Assembly (NCBI GenBank): GCA_903813345.2
Contig: CAIIXF020000011.1
Location: forward strand, 7,526,571 to 7,590,570
Length of the DNA stretch: 64,000 bases
Source: Owenia fusiformis
Taxonomy: Eukaryota; Annelida; Polychaeta; Sabellida; Oweniidae
Reading direction: 5' to 3'
Shown here: one piece after another, positions 41,181 through 51,035 of the stretch
Numbering within the stretch: position 1 is the first letter of the stretch
How the letters are laid out: every line of letters begins with the position of its first letter
Made by a program: the position numbers and the translations under genes
The notes under the pieces: generated by a model
What the model was told of the DNA's origin: nothing
Database searches by the model: none
What the model saw: only the letters and a program-made list of their open reading frames with translations

Positions 41181-42259
41181 CATACAGATGCAGAATGGCT
41201 GTGAATATCCAATAAAAACATGTAGCTAAAAATTCTTGTCATATATTCTGCCTATAATAACTAACAATTACTTCAAAGTCAACCTCCCATAAAAGGCCAT
41301 GAAAGATCCATTTGAGACAATTAAGATATTATCAGCATTGAAACTATAATACCATCAGTAATTGAGAGTAATGTGACTAGGCAAAAGGGCCTTAAGGGTA
41401 TAGAGAGGTCAAATATTTCTAAGGAGACTTATCTCCCCAGGTGAACTCACATACAGGTAAAGTAGGTTATCATACCTGGGAAAAGGCACCAAAAGAAAAA
41501 TAAAGGATCTCAATTTACACAGATAAGTTTACAACTCTCTTGAAGTCACTTTCTTGGGATCTTTGATATAAAAAAATAAATTCATGAAAAAGTGTGTTTA
41601 TCATAATAATTTGTCGACCATGTAGAACTGCTATGATAACGATTGTAGAAGAGCTAGGTGTTCACATTGGATTTGTCTGAAAAGTATTCCATATGTGTCT
41701 TTCCGATGAGAAGCAAACAGATCCAATTTAGAAATAGATGATATTTATGTTGCCTAATAACACATTCATCATTCTAAGCAGCTTGGACCCAACATTCACC
41801 ATTTCCTTTTTAATATCCTGATACACTCTATATTTAATAAATAAGCGGATCTGAAAATGAATTTGGGCAGTTTGTGTTTGTCATATTCTTTGTCAACAAG
41901 GACAACTAAATGACCACTGTTCCACAAGGTGCCAATAACACACTGATGTTCAAACATTTAACCCATCTGAGACCTCCCCGGCATTAAATTCTGTTCCTAA
42001 TTCAGTGATTTCCCTATTACCATGGGTTCAATCCCCGATTCAGACAAGTTAGACTACTTTGATTGTTACATTAAGAAATTCAGAATGTTTGACTTGTATA
42101 TGTATGAGTAGAATCAGAGAAATACAGGACTCTATCAACTACATTCATGTAAGAGGAGTTCCTGGGTCGGTATGTCATGATTACACACATTTAAACAAAT
42201 ATATACCTGAGAGGTATTGTTCACCTTCATAGGTGGTAAACAAAAATACAATACACTGT

Positions 42260-42430
42260 CAGGGGTTTCACTAGAATTTCTCACAAGAGGCTAAATAAAT
42301 GAAAACAATAGGCAAAATTAATAGAATTCATTTGAACATGGAAAAGTTGAAAAGTTCCTAAAAGCAACAGGCAATTTTGTGAAAACAACTGGTGAAAATC
42401 ACCTGTTGCCTGCTGCTAATGAAACCCCTG
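42260..42430. mobile_element. Family E MITE-like element, 40 bp past the CELF exon-1 donor
   Basis: The ends CAGGGGTTTCACTAG and CTAATGAAACCCCTG are complementary over about 15 bp; length 171 bp. Near its right end CAACTGGTGAAAATCACCTGTTG forms a small hairpin. No coding content. Confidence 0.7.
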
Positions 42431-42475
42431 CTGTGGTACGATCACACATGTATGCAGAAAAGAAACATCTCTTAC

Positions 42476-42648
42476 CTTTACTTTGACCAGATAATTTGTC
42501 TCTGAGAACATTCAGCTGATATATGGAACCATATTCCTCAAACATTTGTCGCAAATCATTCTCATCCATAGATCGGGGAATCTGTCCAACAAACATTTTG
42601 ATGGCATCTGGGTCAGGCTCTGTTTTCTGTGGCTGGGTGTTCATTTTG
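42476..42648 (-). CDS. CELF: CELF (CUGBP/Bruno-like) RNA-binding protein, first coding exon
   Basis: CELF proteins bind GU-rich RNA and control splicing, translation and mRNA decay in nucleus and cytoplasm. The coding part is 42476-42644: the start codon ATG is at 42644-42642, giving 56 codons plus one base. Visible features are a short acidic lead (residues 1-16, ending DPDAIK), RNP2 MFVGQI at 17-22, the RRM helix DENDLRQMFEEYG at 27-39 and the strand LNVLRDK at 44-50. The exon opens 4 nt before the ATG, after a TTTGCAG acceptor at 42649, so the 5' UTR continues in an upstream exon not located here. It ends at a consensus donor, AAAG|GTAAGAG. Codon 57 is split (G plus GC in the next exon), which rebuilds the KGCCFVTF RNP1. 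GCCFVTF is typical of the CELF1/2/Bruno branch; CELF3-6 usually have GCAF. Family assignment is firm; the paralogue is less so. Confidence 0.96.
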
Positions 42649-44078
42649 CTGCAAATATAAATTGGGAAAATTGAATATTGCGCACATTAGTGTTGATTGG
42701 TCTAGGGTGCCACGGGTATGGGGTATAACAAGATATATTGACAAATGGAAAACAGCACCAATCATGAATGTCATAGTACTTTTATTGCATTTCAATGCAT
42801 AATTATACTTGGGTGCTACCACTTTTTTATGACATAAAAATCATTTAGCTAGAGAAATATAGATTTTGTTATATATTGAATGCTTGGAAACAAAATGGTC
42901 GTCATAATTTGTCGTAATCTGCATGTATTTTATAAATAAAAAACAAAATGCAAAAATGTGATTTATTACACTTTATATTGATTAAGTATAACTGATATAA
43001 ATTGCACAATACAAACAGTTTCTCATTTGTGTAATTTATAATATCTGTTTATGTGTATACATTGTGCGACTCCATAATTGATAAATAAAATTAATGTGAA
43101 CTTTCCTGTCTATGCCACTGAATAAAGAACTTAATAAAATGTAGAAAAATGTAGAACTTGAAAAATTGATTGTATTCAAGATGTCTCCTTTTAAACAAGT
43201 TATAATAACAAATGAGAAAATGTCTCATGTTTTCTAATGTCAACAAAGGATGAAACCTGGCACAATGTGCACATTATAGAACGGAGTAAACTTAAAACAT
43301 GAATACATGTAGTTTGGCAAATGGGCAAATAAGAGAAATAGACTGAAAATGTAAGATTCTCAAGCCCACTTAAATATAATTGAGAGAAATAGACAGATAG
43401 TTAATGACAAAGAGATTTTAGATACAACAATCACTTGTGACTATTGACAAAATACCAATTCTGCTTTATTCTACCCTTTGTAGTTATCTGCCTAGCACAA
43501 TACCTTATAGAGTTTGATGTAGTATATAGCTGACCTCTGAACCAAGGATAGATTTGGTTAGGATTATATTTGCTTATAATAGATCCATGGATGAATAATG
43601 AAATCTAACATGAAATATTTGAAAGTATACTGAAATATTCTTCAGAGTATAGAAACCATTAAGGGTTGCTACCAACATCACACATACTACTTAACTACTC
43701 AATTTTGGAGCATTGTTTTCTGGTCTCCAAGGTGATACCATGAAGTTTTTGTGGTATTTAATTCCCATGTTGCAACACTCAAGTCAACTAATCAAGATAA
43801 TGCATACAATTTGAACAGTCAGGCACAAAGCACCAAGAAATATCAAAACTGTACTTTTTTACAAGGCACCATTTACTAATTGGTCACATTTTTTGTAGCA
43901 GTGCATTGACTGTGAAGCTGACTTCACAACTTCTGACTTTTAAATGCTATCTTCTAATTCCTGTCAATCAAACTTTTGTAGAGTGCTCAGCTGTGAAAAA
44001 TAAGGCCACAAGAGCATTATTTGATATATGCCCATTATACTGATACTATGTAGTATCCAGAAGTGTTAATTCATACAA

Positions 44079-44490
44079 ACAGGGTGTTAAATAAGTCTGT
44101 TCTCCCCATTAACCTTTTTGTTTTTAAAGCTATCATACTCATACTTTCCCATATATCATTCTAAAACTTATGGAAAATGCTGATCACCCTTAAAAATCAA
44201 TAATGAACTCTTCCTTATATGGATGTAGTTGACCATTGATTACGTCAAAAAGATTAAAATTACCAGGATAATGAATGAACGGTGAAAAGTTGATACTGCG
44301 ATTATGAAGGACAGGGTTGAAAAAATAATTGAAGATCAACCAGAGGAGAAACTCCATAGCCATGAAAAGGATCAGGAAAGCTCTTAAAAGCCTGGAAAGT
44401 GCAACACCCTCGTTTGTGAACACTTTGGAATCGTATTCTACGAGAATTGAGGCTGTCCGAGCTGCTTGGGGGAAACATACAAACTATTAA
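44079..44490 (+). mobile_element. Tc1/mariner-like transposon remnant (C-terminal transposase fragment)
   Basis: At the left end ACAGGGTGTTAAATAAGTCT resembles the terminal repeat of mariner/IS630-type elements. At 44362-44490 a plus-strand frame reads MKRIRKALKSLESATPSF, VNTLESYSTRIEAVRAAWGK, HTNY, stop. The pattern R-(I/L)-E-A-V-x-x-A-x-G-x-H-T-x-Y is how many mariner-type transposases end. The DDE catalytic core is missing, since only about 280 bp separate the left end from this tail, so it is an internal deletion product. A right terminal repeat was not found after 44490. Confidence 0.5.
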
Positions 44491-45296
44491 AAATGTAAAA
44501 TATGAACATCACTAAAAATTCTCTGAAAATCTCTCTGAAATTTGGTGTGTGATCAGCAAATTAAATTCCATTTAAGATGATATATGAATGCCCTTTGCTA
44601 TTCCTAAATTAAAAAACAGACATATTGACGTAGTGTATTGTGTCTCTTATATTGCAACAAATGATTAATAGACATTCAAAGTAACATTTGAGTTTATAGA
44701 AGATACATATATTATATGTTTGATTGGAGGTATATGCAATACAGATGTTCATGTTTCCTTACAATTAAATATCAAATTATGTTTATTTACAAATAAATAT
44801 CAAAATATTATATGTAATAACATCTATGTTAGCCCCTCCCTGAGTTAGCCATAATCTATCCACTCTTAAAACGACTCTTAAAACAGGTTTTTGACAATCA
44901 GTTTCTCTCTGACTGAAACAAAAATGAATTTCTACGTATACCTTAAGTATACCTTACATTTACGTAGACTTTATTCATTGCTGATTCCAGTCTTTGTCAC
45001 TTTATCATTTTATTTTTGCATTTTAATCATGACAATTTTCAATTGGGCAGTTATGTATAGCAATGATCAACTCCACCTGGATGAAACAGGTTAATTAGGA
45101 GCTAGCAGGTATCTCAAGTATCCAGCAGGTATCCAGCAGGTATCCTGCAGGTAAGCTTAATGAAATACTAGACCTCCCCATAGTGAACATTGTGCGCAAG
45201 ATTAAAAACACACTTTCAACTTGTGTTTTACTAAGCTCATTGCTCGGTAGGTAGAGGACCACAGGTAGATGCCAACATACAAAATGTATATAATAC

Positions 45297-45589
45297 ATTG
45301 AAACCTGTGAGAGTGGAACATCCTTGGTTCCGCTAAAGTGTTCCAATTAGGAGGTGTTGCACTTGTAGAAGTCCAATTAACACTGGTGGATTAGGGGGGG
45401 GGGGGGGGGGGGGGGGGGCAGGGGCAAGTACATAAAGAGTTTTCTCAGACTTGAAATGTGCCCCCCCCCCTTGTTAGTTTTCAGATCGGCCCCTGAGTTA
45501 ACATTAAGTCTCTGGATTACAGGACTGTAAAAAGTGTTCATCTTAGGTGTTTTACTTTTAGATATGTTCTATTTGATTGGTTTTATTGT
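45297..45589. mobile_element. Family A repeat, copy 8, with G25 and C10 runs inside
   Basis: It starts TTGAAACCTGTGAGAGTGG and ends near TTGGTTTTATTG, with GTGTTCCAATTAGGAGGTG inside. The centre has been replaced by or expanded with a poly-G / poly-C inverted pair. Confidence 0.6.
45394..45470. repeat. G25 run with C10 mate
   Basis: Twenty-five G (45394-45418) then CAGGGGCAAGTA, and 40 bp later ACTTGAAATGTG plus ten C. The two sides are imperfect complements, so a hairpin or a G-quadruplex is possible. Run length is likely unreliable in any assembly. Confidence 0.9.
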
Positions 45590-46037
45590 ATTCAATATCA
45601 TGTGTGATTATGATTTGTCATCACGTGAACATGAATCAATAGTTTGCTCACCTTTCAACCACTCTCATATTAAAAAAAATTAAAGTCGCTATCGTATTAT
45701 ATTGGCATGCATATTATGACAACAATAGACTTAAGATTAAAAACAATACAAATCCCTATGAATAATAATTTGAGCTCAGTCTGACTTTGACTGATGATAA
45801 CCCTGAGCTCATCTGTAGTTTACTACCCTCTCATTATAACTGAAGAGTACCCTGAGAATATCAATTTACTACTCTGACTATGACTGATAATTTGTAAAAG
45901 ATAATAAATAAAAGTTTCCCATCACCATAACGCTGTTATCTTATTTCTCGTCAGTCCTGACAGGTCTCTAGTTGAAAACGAAGAGTTGTAATGAGAAGTA
46001 TCAGAATGATATTTTCCACAAGATAGTGTTAGCAGAA

Positions 46038-46050
46038 CCCCCCCCCCCCC
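46038..46050 (+). repeat. C13 run
   Basis: A homopolymer run in otherwise AT-rich DNA, with no coding context. Confidence 0.9.
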
Positions 46051-46310
46051 TCATAATAAGAGCCCTGTATATTGAACAAACACAGTCAGTAGAAACATTG
46101 TGCACATTGGTTCAATCTTGACCATGTTACATCTCAGTTTACAATTAACTCCTTGATTAACCTGCTGGTGTTAATGAAATATTACCACCTGAAGTAATTA
46201 AAAGATGCTCTCCTGCTGTAGTTATTGCATCAATATTATGAGTGGGAGTCTATCAGGTAGTGGGATCAGTCATGTTCTCATATAACATGTTTTATGGACT
46301 TATGCAGGCT

Positions 46311-46462
46311 CTGTAGTCAAGGGGTTCTTTCAAAATCATGCAGTTTTTCACCAGTTTGAGCACTTTTCAACTGATTTTATCCCAAAATTGTCAAATCTCA
46401 AAATTCCCTTTGATTTTTTTTGAAAACTGAACCCCCTTGGCAAAAACTGGCTATGGGTCTGT
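46311..46462 (-). mobile_element. Family D repeat, second copy (inverted)
   Basis: This is the reverse complement of the 9481 copy: on the minus strand it reads CCATAGCCAGTTTTTGCC, GGGGGTTCAGTTTT, TTTGACAATTTTGG and AAAACTGCATGATTTTG in that order. Confidence 0.7.
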
Positions 46463-46813
46463 TACACTCCCTTTCTTATCATACATTCGCTGGTTCGCTT
46501 CAGGTTACTTAAAACAAAGACAGTATTTCACTATCTACCCTGTACAGTCTGGTGAATACCTCCAAACACACTGAGAAAACAGGAAAACTGAGCTATGTTA
46601 AAGAATGGAAGTTTTTATGTACATGATAAGACTGAAGTCAGGTTCAATTTCTCCATATCTTACATAATTTTATTTCATCCCTGTACTGATGTTATCATCC
46701 TGATCCTGTTATATTATCATACAGATAAACAATTGGATATATAACATAATTATACCATATGTATATATAAGATAATAACAAAATTATGCCATGTGTATCA
46801 TATACATGTGATA

Positions 46814-47052
46814 CATTCAGACCTGCTGCATATAATTATAAGAAGACAAAATGCTTGGTTCTACCACTCATTAAGTGGATCAAATACCCAATGTAGGCTT
46901 GAAAGAGACTAGATATGTTTCCTATATACCTTGAAAATGAACACCTCCATAAGTGGAACACTTTGCAAAGTCCTTCATTCATTTACTTAACATAAAATGA
47001 ACCTTTGTAAGTGGAACACCTCCAAAAAGAACATTTTTTGTAGGTTCTACTG
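46814..47052. mobile_element. Family A repeat, copy 9 (degenerate)
   Basis: It starts TTCAGACCTGCTGC and ends GTAGGTTCTACTGAC; the inner GAACACCTCCATAAGTGG and GTAAGTGGAACACCTCC are family phrases. It lies just left of the large inverted repeat. Confidence 0.55.
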
Positions 47053-47228
47053 ACACACATTTTACTTTACTTAATACAGTAAGTTGCTTAACTTTCTCCT
47101 GTTTTTCTATGGGATAACATAGTACTATGTAATGATGAAAATGTCAACATGCTTGAACCACACAACATGTACCACAGGTATGGACTGCACTTAATTCACT
47201 TTTCACTTTAAATCTTTTTTGAACCATA

Positions 47229-48048
47229 TACTCTAGGAGCTAGCAAACATTTATAAGACATCTCGAGTACAAAAGGTTTGAGGCCTGTAATTAGTAGATG
47301 TGGGTCTAACATCCCCAAAAAGGCAACTCTTAAGTGACAAATTTGGGGCTACCACCAGGGGGCACTTTTTGAAATGCCCCTAAAATCAGTTTTAAATGAC
47401 ATCTCGAGTACATCAATGAAACCTTTGTCAAAATGTTCCTTTGGACCCTCTGAAACATTATGAGTCCTTAAGAGTAGCCAATTTTGGGGTTTAACCCATT
47501 TCTGAGTGAGTTAAAGGTCACCATGGATACAGCCACACACAATCAAAATGCTGTATCAGAGCCTTGTGAACTTGAATATATTTGATATTCTGATATATCC
47601 ATAAAATATGTAAGAAGACCTTTCTAACAAGTCATAATACATCAATATATGACAACTGAATCCAGAGATATTGAACTTTTTGCGTCAATTTTGATCTAAA
47701 AATGAACATTTTTAAGTCTCGTCTAATTTGCATTCGTAGCTTCAGGCAAAAGGTGACAGCTTAAACAGCTCAAAATAGTATTCCAAGAACATTTCCAAGG
47801 TTTGTGTAATATTGTAATACAACTATATAATGCTGAATCACTATTTTGTAATTTAAATATGACGTTATAGTGCCCTACCCCTTCAAAATAGAGGAAAGCA
47901 GGCATAGTCAATGTAATCATTTTGCAGCATTAAGTTGGAAACATGTAGCACTAGAAAGTGAATCAATGCATCCAAAGCATCTTCATATGTTGTTTGACAT
48001 TGTAATTTATCTTTTACTAGAATATAGGACTCATACACATTTTATATA
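47229..48048 (+). repeat. Left arm of a large inverted repeat (820 bp)
   Basis: This block is the near-exact reverse complement of 50218-51035. Over the 198 bp I aligned base by base (47723-47920 against 50344-50541) there are only 3 differences, and both ends of the arms match by eye. The outer end reads TACTCTAGGAGCTAGC. A 65-codon frame is open in both arms with two amino-acid changes, but it is Ile/Cys/Leu-rich and I do not believe it is translated. Confidence 0.92.
47352..47366 (+). promoter_or_regulatory. CTCF-like motif in the left inverted-repeat arm
   Basis: CCACCAGGGGGCACT matches all 15 positions of the CTCF core consensus CCASYAGRKGGCRSY, plus orientation. It is carried by the 820-bp repeat arm, so it arose by spread of the repeat, as known for CTCF sites carried by some mammalian SINEs. 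Confidence 0.4.
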
Positions 48049-48389
48049 ACATATATAAGTTTTCAATATAGTACATGTATTATAATAGAATACTAATGTT
48101 TCATGCAATCCAGACAAAGGCATGTTATAAACATTATATAACTATTAATATTTTTCATCTGAGTAACAAGATTTAAATTGTGTCCCATGTCATTTGAGGC
48201 ATATACCTTAAATGTTGAGATCTGTATTTCAATCAATGTGAACTTAACATAGTGAAGGCCGTTTCCAGTATGCTTGTGCGATCTTAATAAAAGCATTCTG
48301 TTCTTCTCTTCTCCGATGCTTTGTGGCTTAATGTGGACCGGGAATGAGAACTGCAATATGGTAAGATGATGAGAACTAAGGGGCCCTCT

Positions 48390-48700
48390 TCAACAATTCG
48401 TTCCGTCAAATATTTTACAAATATTTAATTACTCAGATGTGAGAAGGTAGTTACCAGTTTCGCCACTAGGTGGGTAATTTGGGGAAAATAACATAGCAGG
48501 GTATTACAAAGTTCTTGTAAACTTGAATATTCATTAGTTTTAGTGGTTCACTTTTCATATTACCCTTATGTGTCTGATAGTTATACAAATGTCCAGTAAA
48601 ATAAAATATTATCTGCCCAACACAAGAAAGATATTTTTGAATTTTAAATCTTTAATGTCGTAAGTCAAGATAATTTCTACTCGCATTTAGTCTATTCTAT
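48390..48700 (-). mobile_element. Family B element, second copy (shorter)
   Basis: This is the reverse complement of the 1891-2338 element, lacking about 120 bp of its middle. It abuts the TCTATTGAGGTGAAT phrase inside the inverted-repeat nest. Confidence 0.65.
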
Positions 48701-48781
48701 TGAGGTGAATACCTGTCTTTATTCCACCCTTAGTAGTGTTATAGGTAAATAACACGCAGGAATATAATTGATATGTGATGT

Positions 48782-48809
48782 GAGCGGATGATATATATAT
48801 CACCCGCTC
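48782..48809. repeat. 28-bp near-perfect palindrome
   Basis: GAGCGGATGATA then TATATATCACCCGCTC reads almost the same on both strands, with one mismatched pair. The G+C-rich arms flank an AT core, so it could extrude as a cruciform. Confidence 0.75.
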
Positions 48810-49271
48810 ATCTGATCTACAACATCAAAAATTCAGGGGGTAGATACTGAGCCAGGGGACTTTGCTTTTATTCCTCATAATCTCAGTTTAAAGGTGAAAC
48901 AATTAGTGCAATTCAACAATCATGAACCAGTGTCAAAATATATTTAAGTTTGGATATTTCATCAAGACTTACTTATATTTTTATTATCTACAAAGAAACC
49001 CCCTGGATGAACACTATTTGAAATCTATTTCAGCTGATATTCCTCTTGAAACATAGTAGATCTTAAAAATCTATAAGTGGGACTCCCTTTATAGAATCAT
49101 TTAATTGAATTTACACTTCTTAATGCTGAAATTGATAGTTTATCCATACATTTTACAAGAAAATAGGTATGCCAAAGAAGGTGTTAAGCCAAATGTTGAC
49201 CTGATAGATCAAAAAAGTAACAAATTTCGAATTTTCTCTCTACAGGCCTTGTTGCCCCTTTAAATGCTCCA

Positions 49272-49381
49272 TTTTTGATACAGGGTATATCCCTAGGTGA
49301 ATACATTATATCAACCCTCGGTTCCTCCTGTCCCTTGGGTAGATATATTGTATTTCCCTCAGATATACCCTGTATCAAAAA
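49272..49381. repeat. 110-bp hairpin (foldback)
   Basis: The outer arms TTTTTGATACAGGGTATATC (49272) and GATATACCCTGTATCAAAAA (49362) are exact complements. The inner part also pairs imperfectly (AATACATTATAT with ATATATTGTATT). It is a small stand-alone foldback or the two ends of a tiny MITE. Confidence 0.75.
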
Positions 49382-49410
49382 CCTTCGATTCCATTAAATA
49401 ACCTTTATAT

Positions 49411-49737
49411 CTTTCACAAGTGATATTCCACGAAGCCCGAAGGGCTAATGGAATATCATCTTGTGAAAGTGCCACATTTATTCACCTCAATAGAATTAAA
49501 TATTTGTTTTACTATTCACTGTTATATTCCTCACTCACATTCCTTGAATAATAACTGATGTCTAATCAATCACAACAATGTGCTCCTGGGCTATACAAAA
49601 TTGAAATAATACGGGACCAAGTCGTGACTGGTGAATATCATTTGATATTTGATGCTAGTCTTGGACTTCCGTTGATTTCACCTATTATTTCCAGTACAAG
49701 GAGAATCTGACAGTGAAATAGTAAAATACAAATACTT
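49411..49737 (+). repeat. Hairpin-plus-tail repeat unit, copy 1
   Basis: It starts with a hairpin of about 55 bp (TTTCACAAGTGATATTCC paired with GGAATATCATCTTGTGAAA, loop around GCCCGAAGGGC) and continues with a tail of about 200 bp that includes GTCGTGACTGGTGAATATCA. The same order recurs in copy 2. Confidence 0.75.
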
Positions 49738-50050
49738 AATTCTATTGAGGTGAATATTTGTACCTCTTTCACAAATAATATTCCAGAAATCCCTAAGGGC
49801 TAGTGGAATATCATCTTGTAAAAGTGTCACAGGTATTCACTGAAAATAGAATTAAATATTTGTTTTATTATTCACTAATATATTCCTCACTTACATTAAT
49901 GGAACAACAAACTATTGATGTCTGATTAACCATAACAATGTACTCCCACAACTACATTAACTTGAAATTACATGGAACAAAGTCGTGACTAGTGAATATC
50001 ATTTGATATTTAACGGATGTCACATGACTTCCTTTGAATATCGCTTGTTA
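49738..50050 (+). repeat. Hairpin-plus-tail repeat unit, copy 2
   Basis: Same layout as copy 1, about 356 bp downstream. Here the inverted repeat is longer, about 120 bp (49737-49856): TTAATTCTATTGAGGTGAAT pairs, with mismatches, with the right arm near 49830-49850. The tail again carries GTCGTGACTAGTGAATATCA. The copies are visibly diverged, so the duplication is not recent. Confidence 0.72.
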
Positions 50051-50217
50051 TTTTTAGACACGTGTGGGACATGGACTTATCAGAGAGTGAGAAACATAGA
50101 CACATCAGAGAGTGAGGATTTCTTATAAACATTGTTATAATTATAATATTTAGACTGCATGATTACATAATATTTCACTGATTTCATTTTAAGAGAGGCA
50201 CTATATCAACAACTTAC

Positions 50218-51035
50218 ATATAAAATGTGGAGAATCCAATATTCTAGTAAGACATAAATTACAATGTAAAGCAACATATGAAGATGCTTTGGATGCATTG
50301 ATTCACTTTCTAGTGCTACATGTTTCCAACTTAATGCTGCAAAATGATTACATTGACTGTGCCTGCTTTCCTCTATTTTGAAGGGGTAGGGCACTATAAC
50401 GTCATATTTAAATTACAAAATAGTGATTCAGCATTATATAGTTGTATTACAATATTACACAAACCTTGGAAATGTTCTTGGAATACTATTTTGAGCTGTT
50501 TAAGTTGTCACCTTTTGCCTGAAGCTATGAATGCAAATTAGACGAGACTTGAAAATGTTCATTTTCAGATCAAAATTGATGCAAAAAGTTCAATATCTCT
50601 GGATTCAGTTGTCATATATTGATGTATTATGACTTGTTAGAAAGGTCTTGTTACATATTTTATGGATATATCAGAATATCAAATTTATTCAACTTCACAT
50701 GGCTCTGATACAGCATTTTGATTGTGTGTGGCTGTATCCATGGTGACCTTTAACTCACTCAGAAATGGGTTAAACCCCAAAATTGGCTACTCTTAAGGAC
50801 TCATAATGTTTCAGAGGGTCCAAAGGAACATTTTGACAAAGGTTTCATTGATGTACTCGAGATGTCATTTAAAACTAATTTTAGGGGCATTTCAAAAAGC
50901 GCCCCCTGGTGGTAGCCCCAAATTTGTCACTTAAGAGTTGCCTTTTTGGGGATGTTAGAAACCCATCTACTAATTACAGGCCTCAAACCTTTTGTACTCG
51001 AGATGTCTTATAAATGTTTGCTAGCTCCTAGAGTA
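50218..51035 (-). repeat. Right arm of the large inverted repeat (818 bp)
   Basis: This is the mirror of 47229-48048, separated from it by about 2.2 kb. The outer ends are flanked by ATA on both sides (left ..CCATA, right ATAGCC..), which may be a 3-bp target duplication or chance. If it is one, 47229-51035 would be a single 3.8-kb element with very long terminal inverted repeats and no visible transposase. Confidence 0.92.
50898..50912 (-). promoter_or_regulatory. CTCF-like motif in the right inverted-repeat arm
   Basis: On the minus strand the sequence CCACCAGGGGGCGCT matches the full CTCF core. It is the mirror copy of the site at 47352, so the two point toward each other across 3.5 kb. 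Confidence 0.4.

Larger units (their letters stand above)
36775..42259. other. CELF intron stretch, mostly featureless
   Basis: Apart from the 40-bp duplication (38486) and family F copy 2 (41065), nothing is supported. ACAGGGTGTTCCCAAATATT at 39607 looks like a mariner end but has no partner. Confidence 0.5.
9818..42475 (-). other. CELF intron, 32.7 kb, between the two RRM1 coding exons
   Basis: The two CELF exons join in frame (phase 1) with consensus donor and acceptor, so everything between them is intron for at least one transcript. No other CELF-like coding exon is seen inside. The intron is about 2/3 A+T and holds at least seven family A copies, family D/E/F/G repeats, a 1.5-kb TIR element, a 20-bp minisatellite and several short tandem duplications. 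A long intron splitting RRM1 is compatible with what is known of CELF genes in animals. Some candidate promoter-like sites in it could belong to nested genes. Confidence 0.85.
48049..50217. repeat. Spacer of the inverted repeat: nested foldbacks and duplicated segments
   Basis: The 2.2-kb loop between the arms is itself full of short inverted repeats: part of a family B copy (48390-48700), a 28-bp palindrome (48782-48809), a 110-bp hairpin (49272-49381), and two direct copies about 356 bp apart of a hairpin-plus-tail unit (49411-49670 and 49738-50035). The phrase TCTATTGAGGTGAAT recurs at 48697 and 49741, and inverted near 49481. No gene is seen. Confidence 0.8.

Noticed and set aside
42009-42040. 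tRNA/SINE B-box-like GGGTTCAATCCCCGA
   Set aside because: No A box at the proper distance upstream and no cloverleaf; likely chance.
47723-47920. 65-codon ORF conserved with two changes at 50344-50541
   Set aside because: The conservation is explained by the young inverted duplication; of 3 base changes only 1 is silent, so no purifying selection shows.
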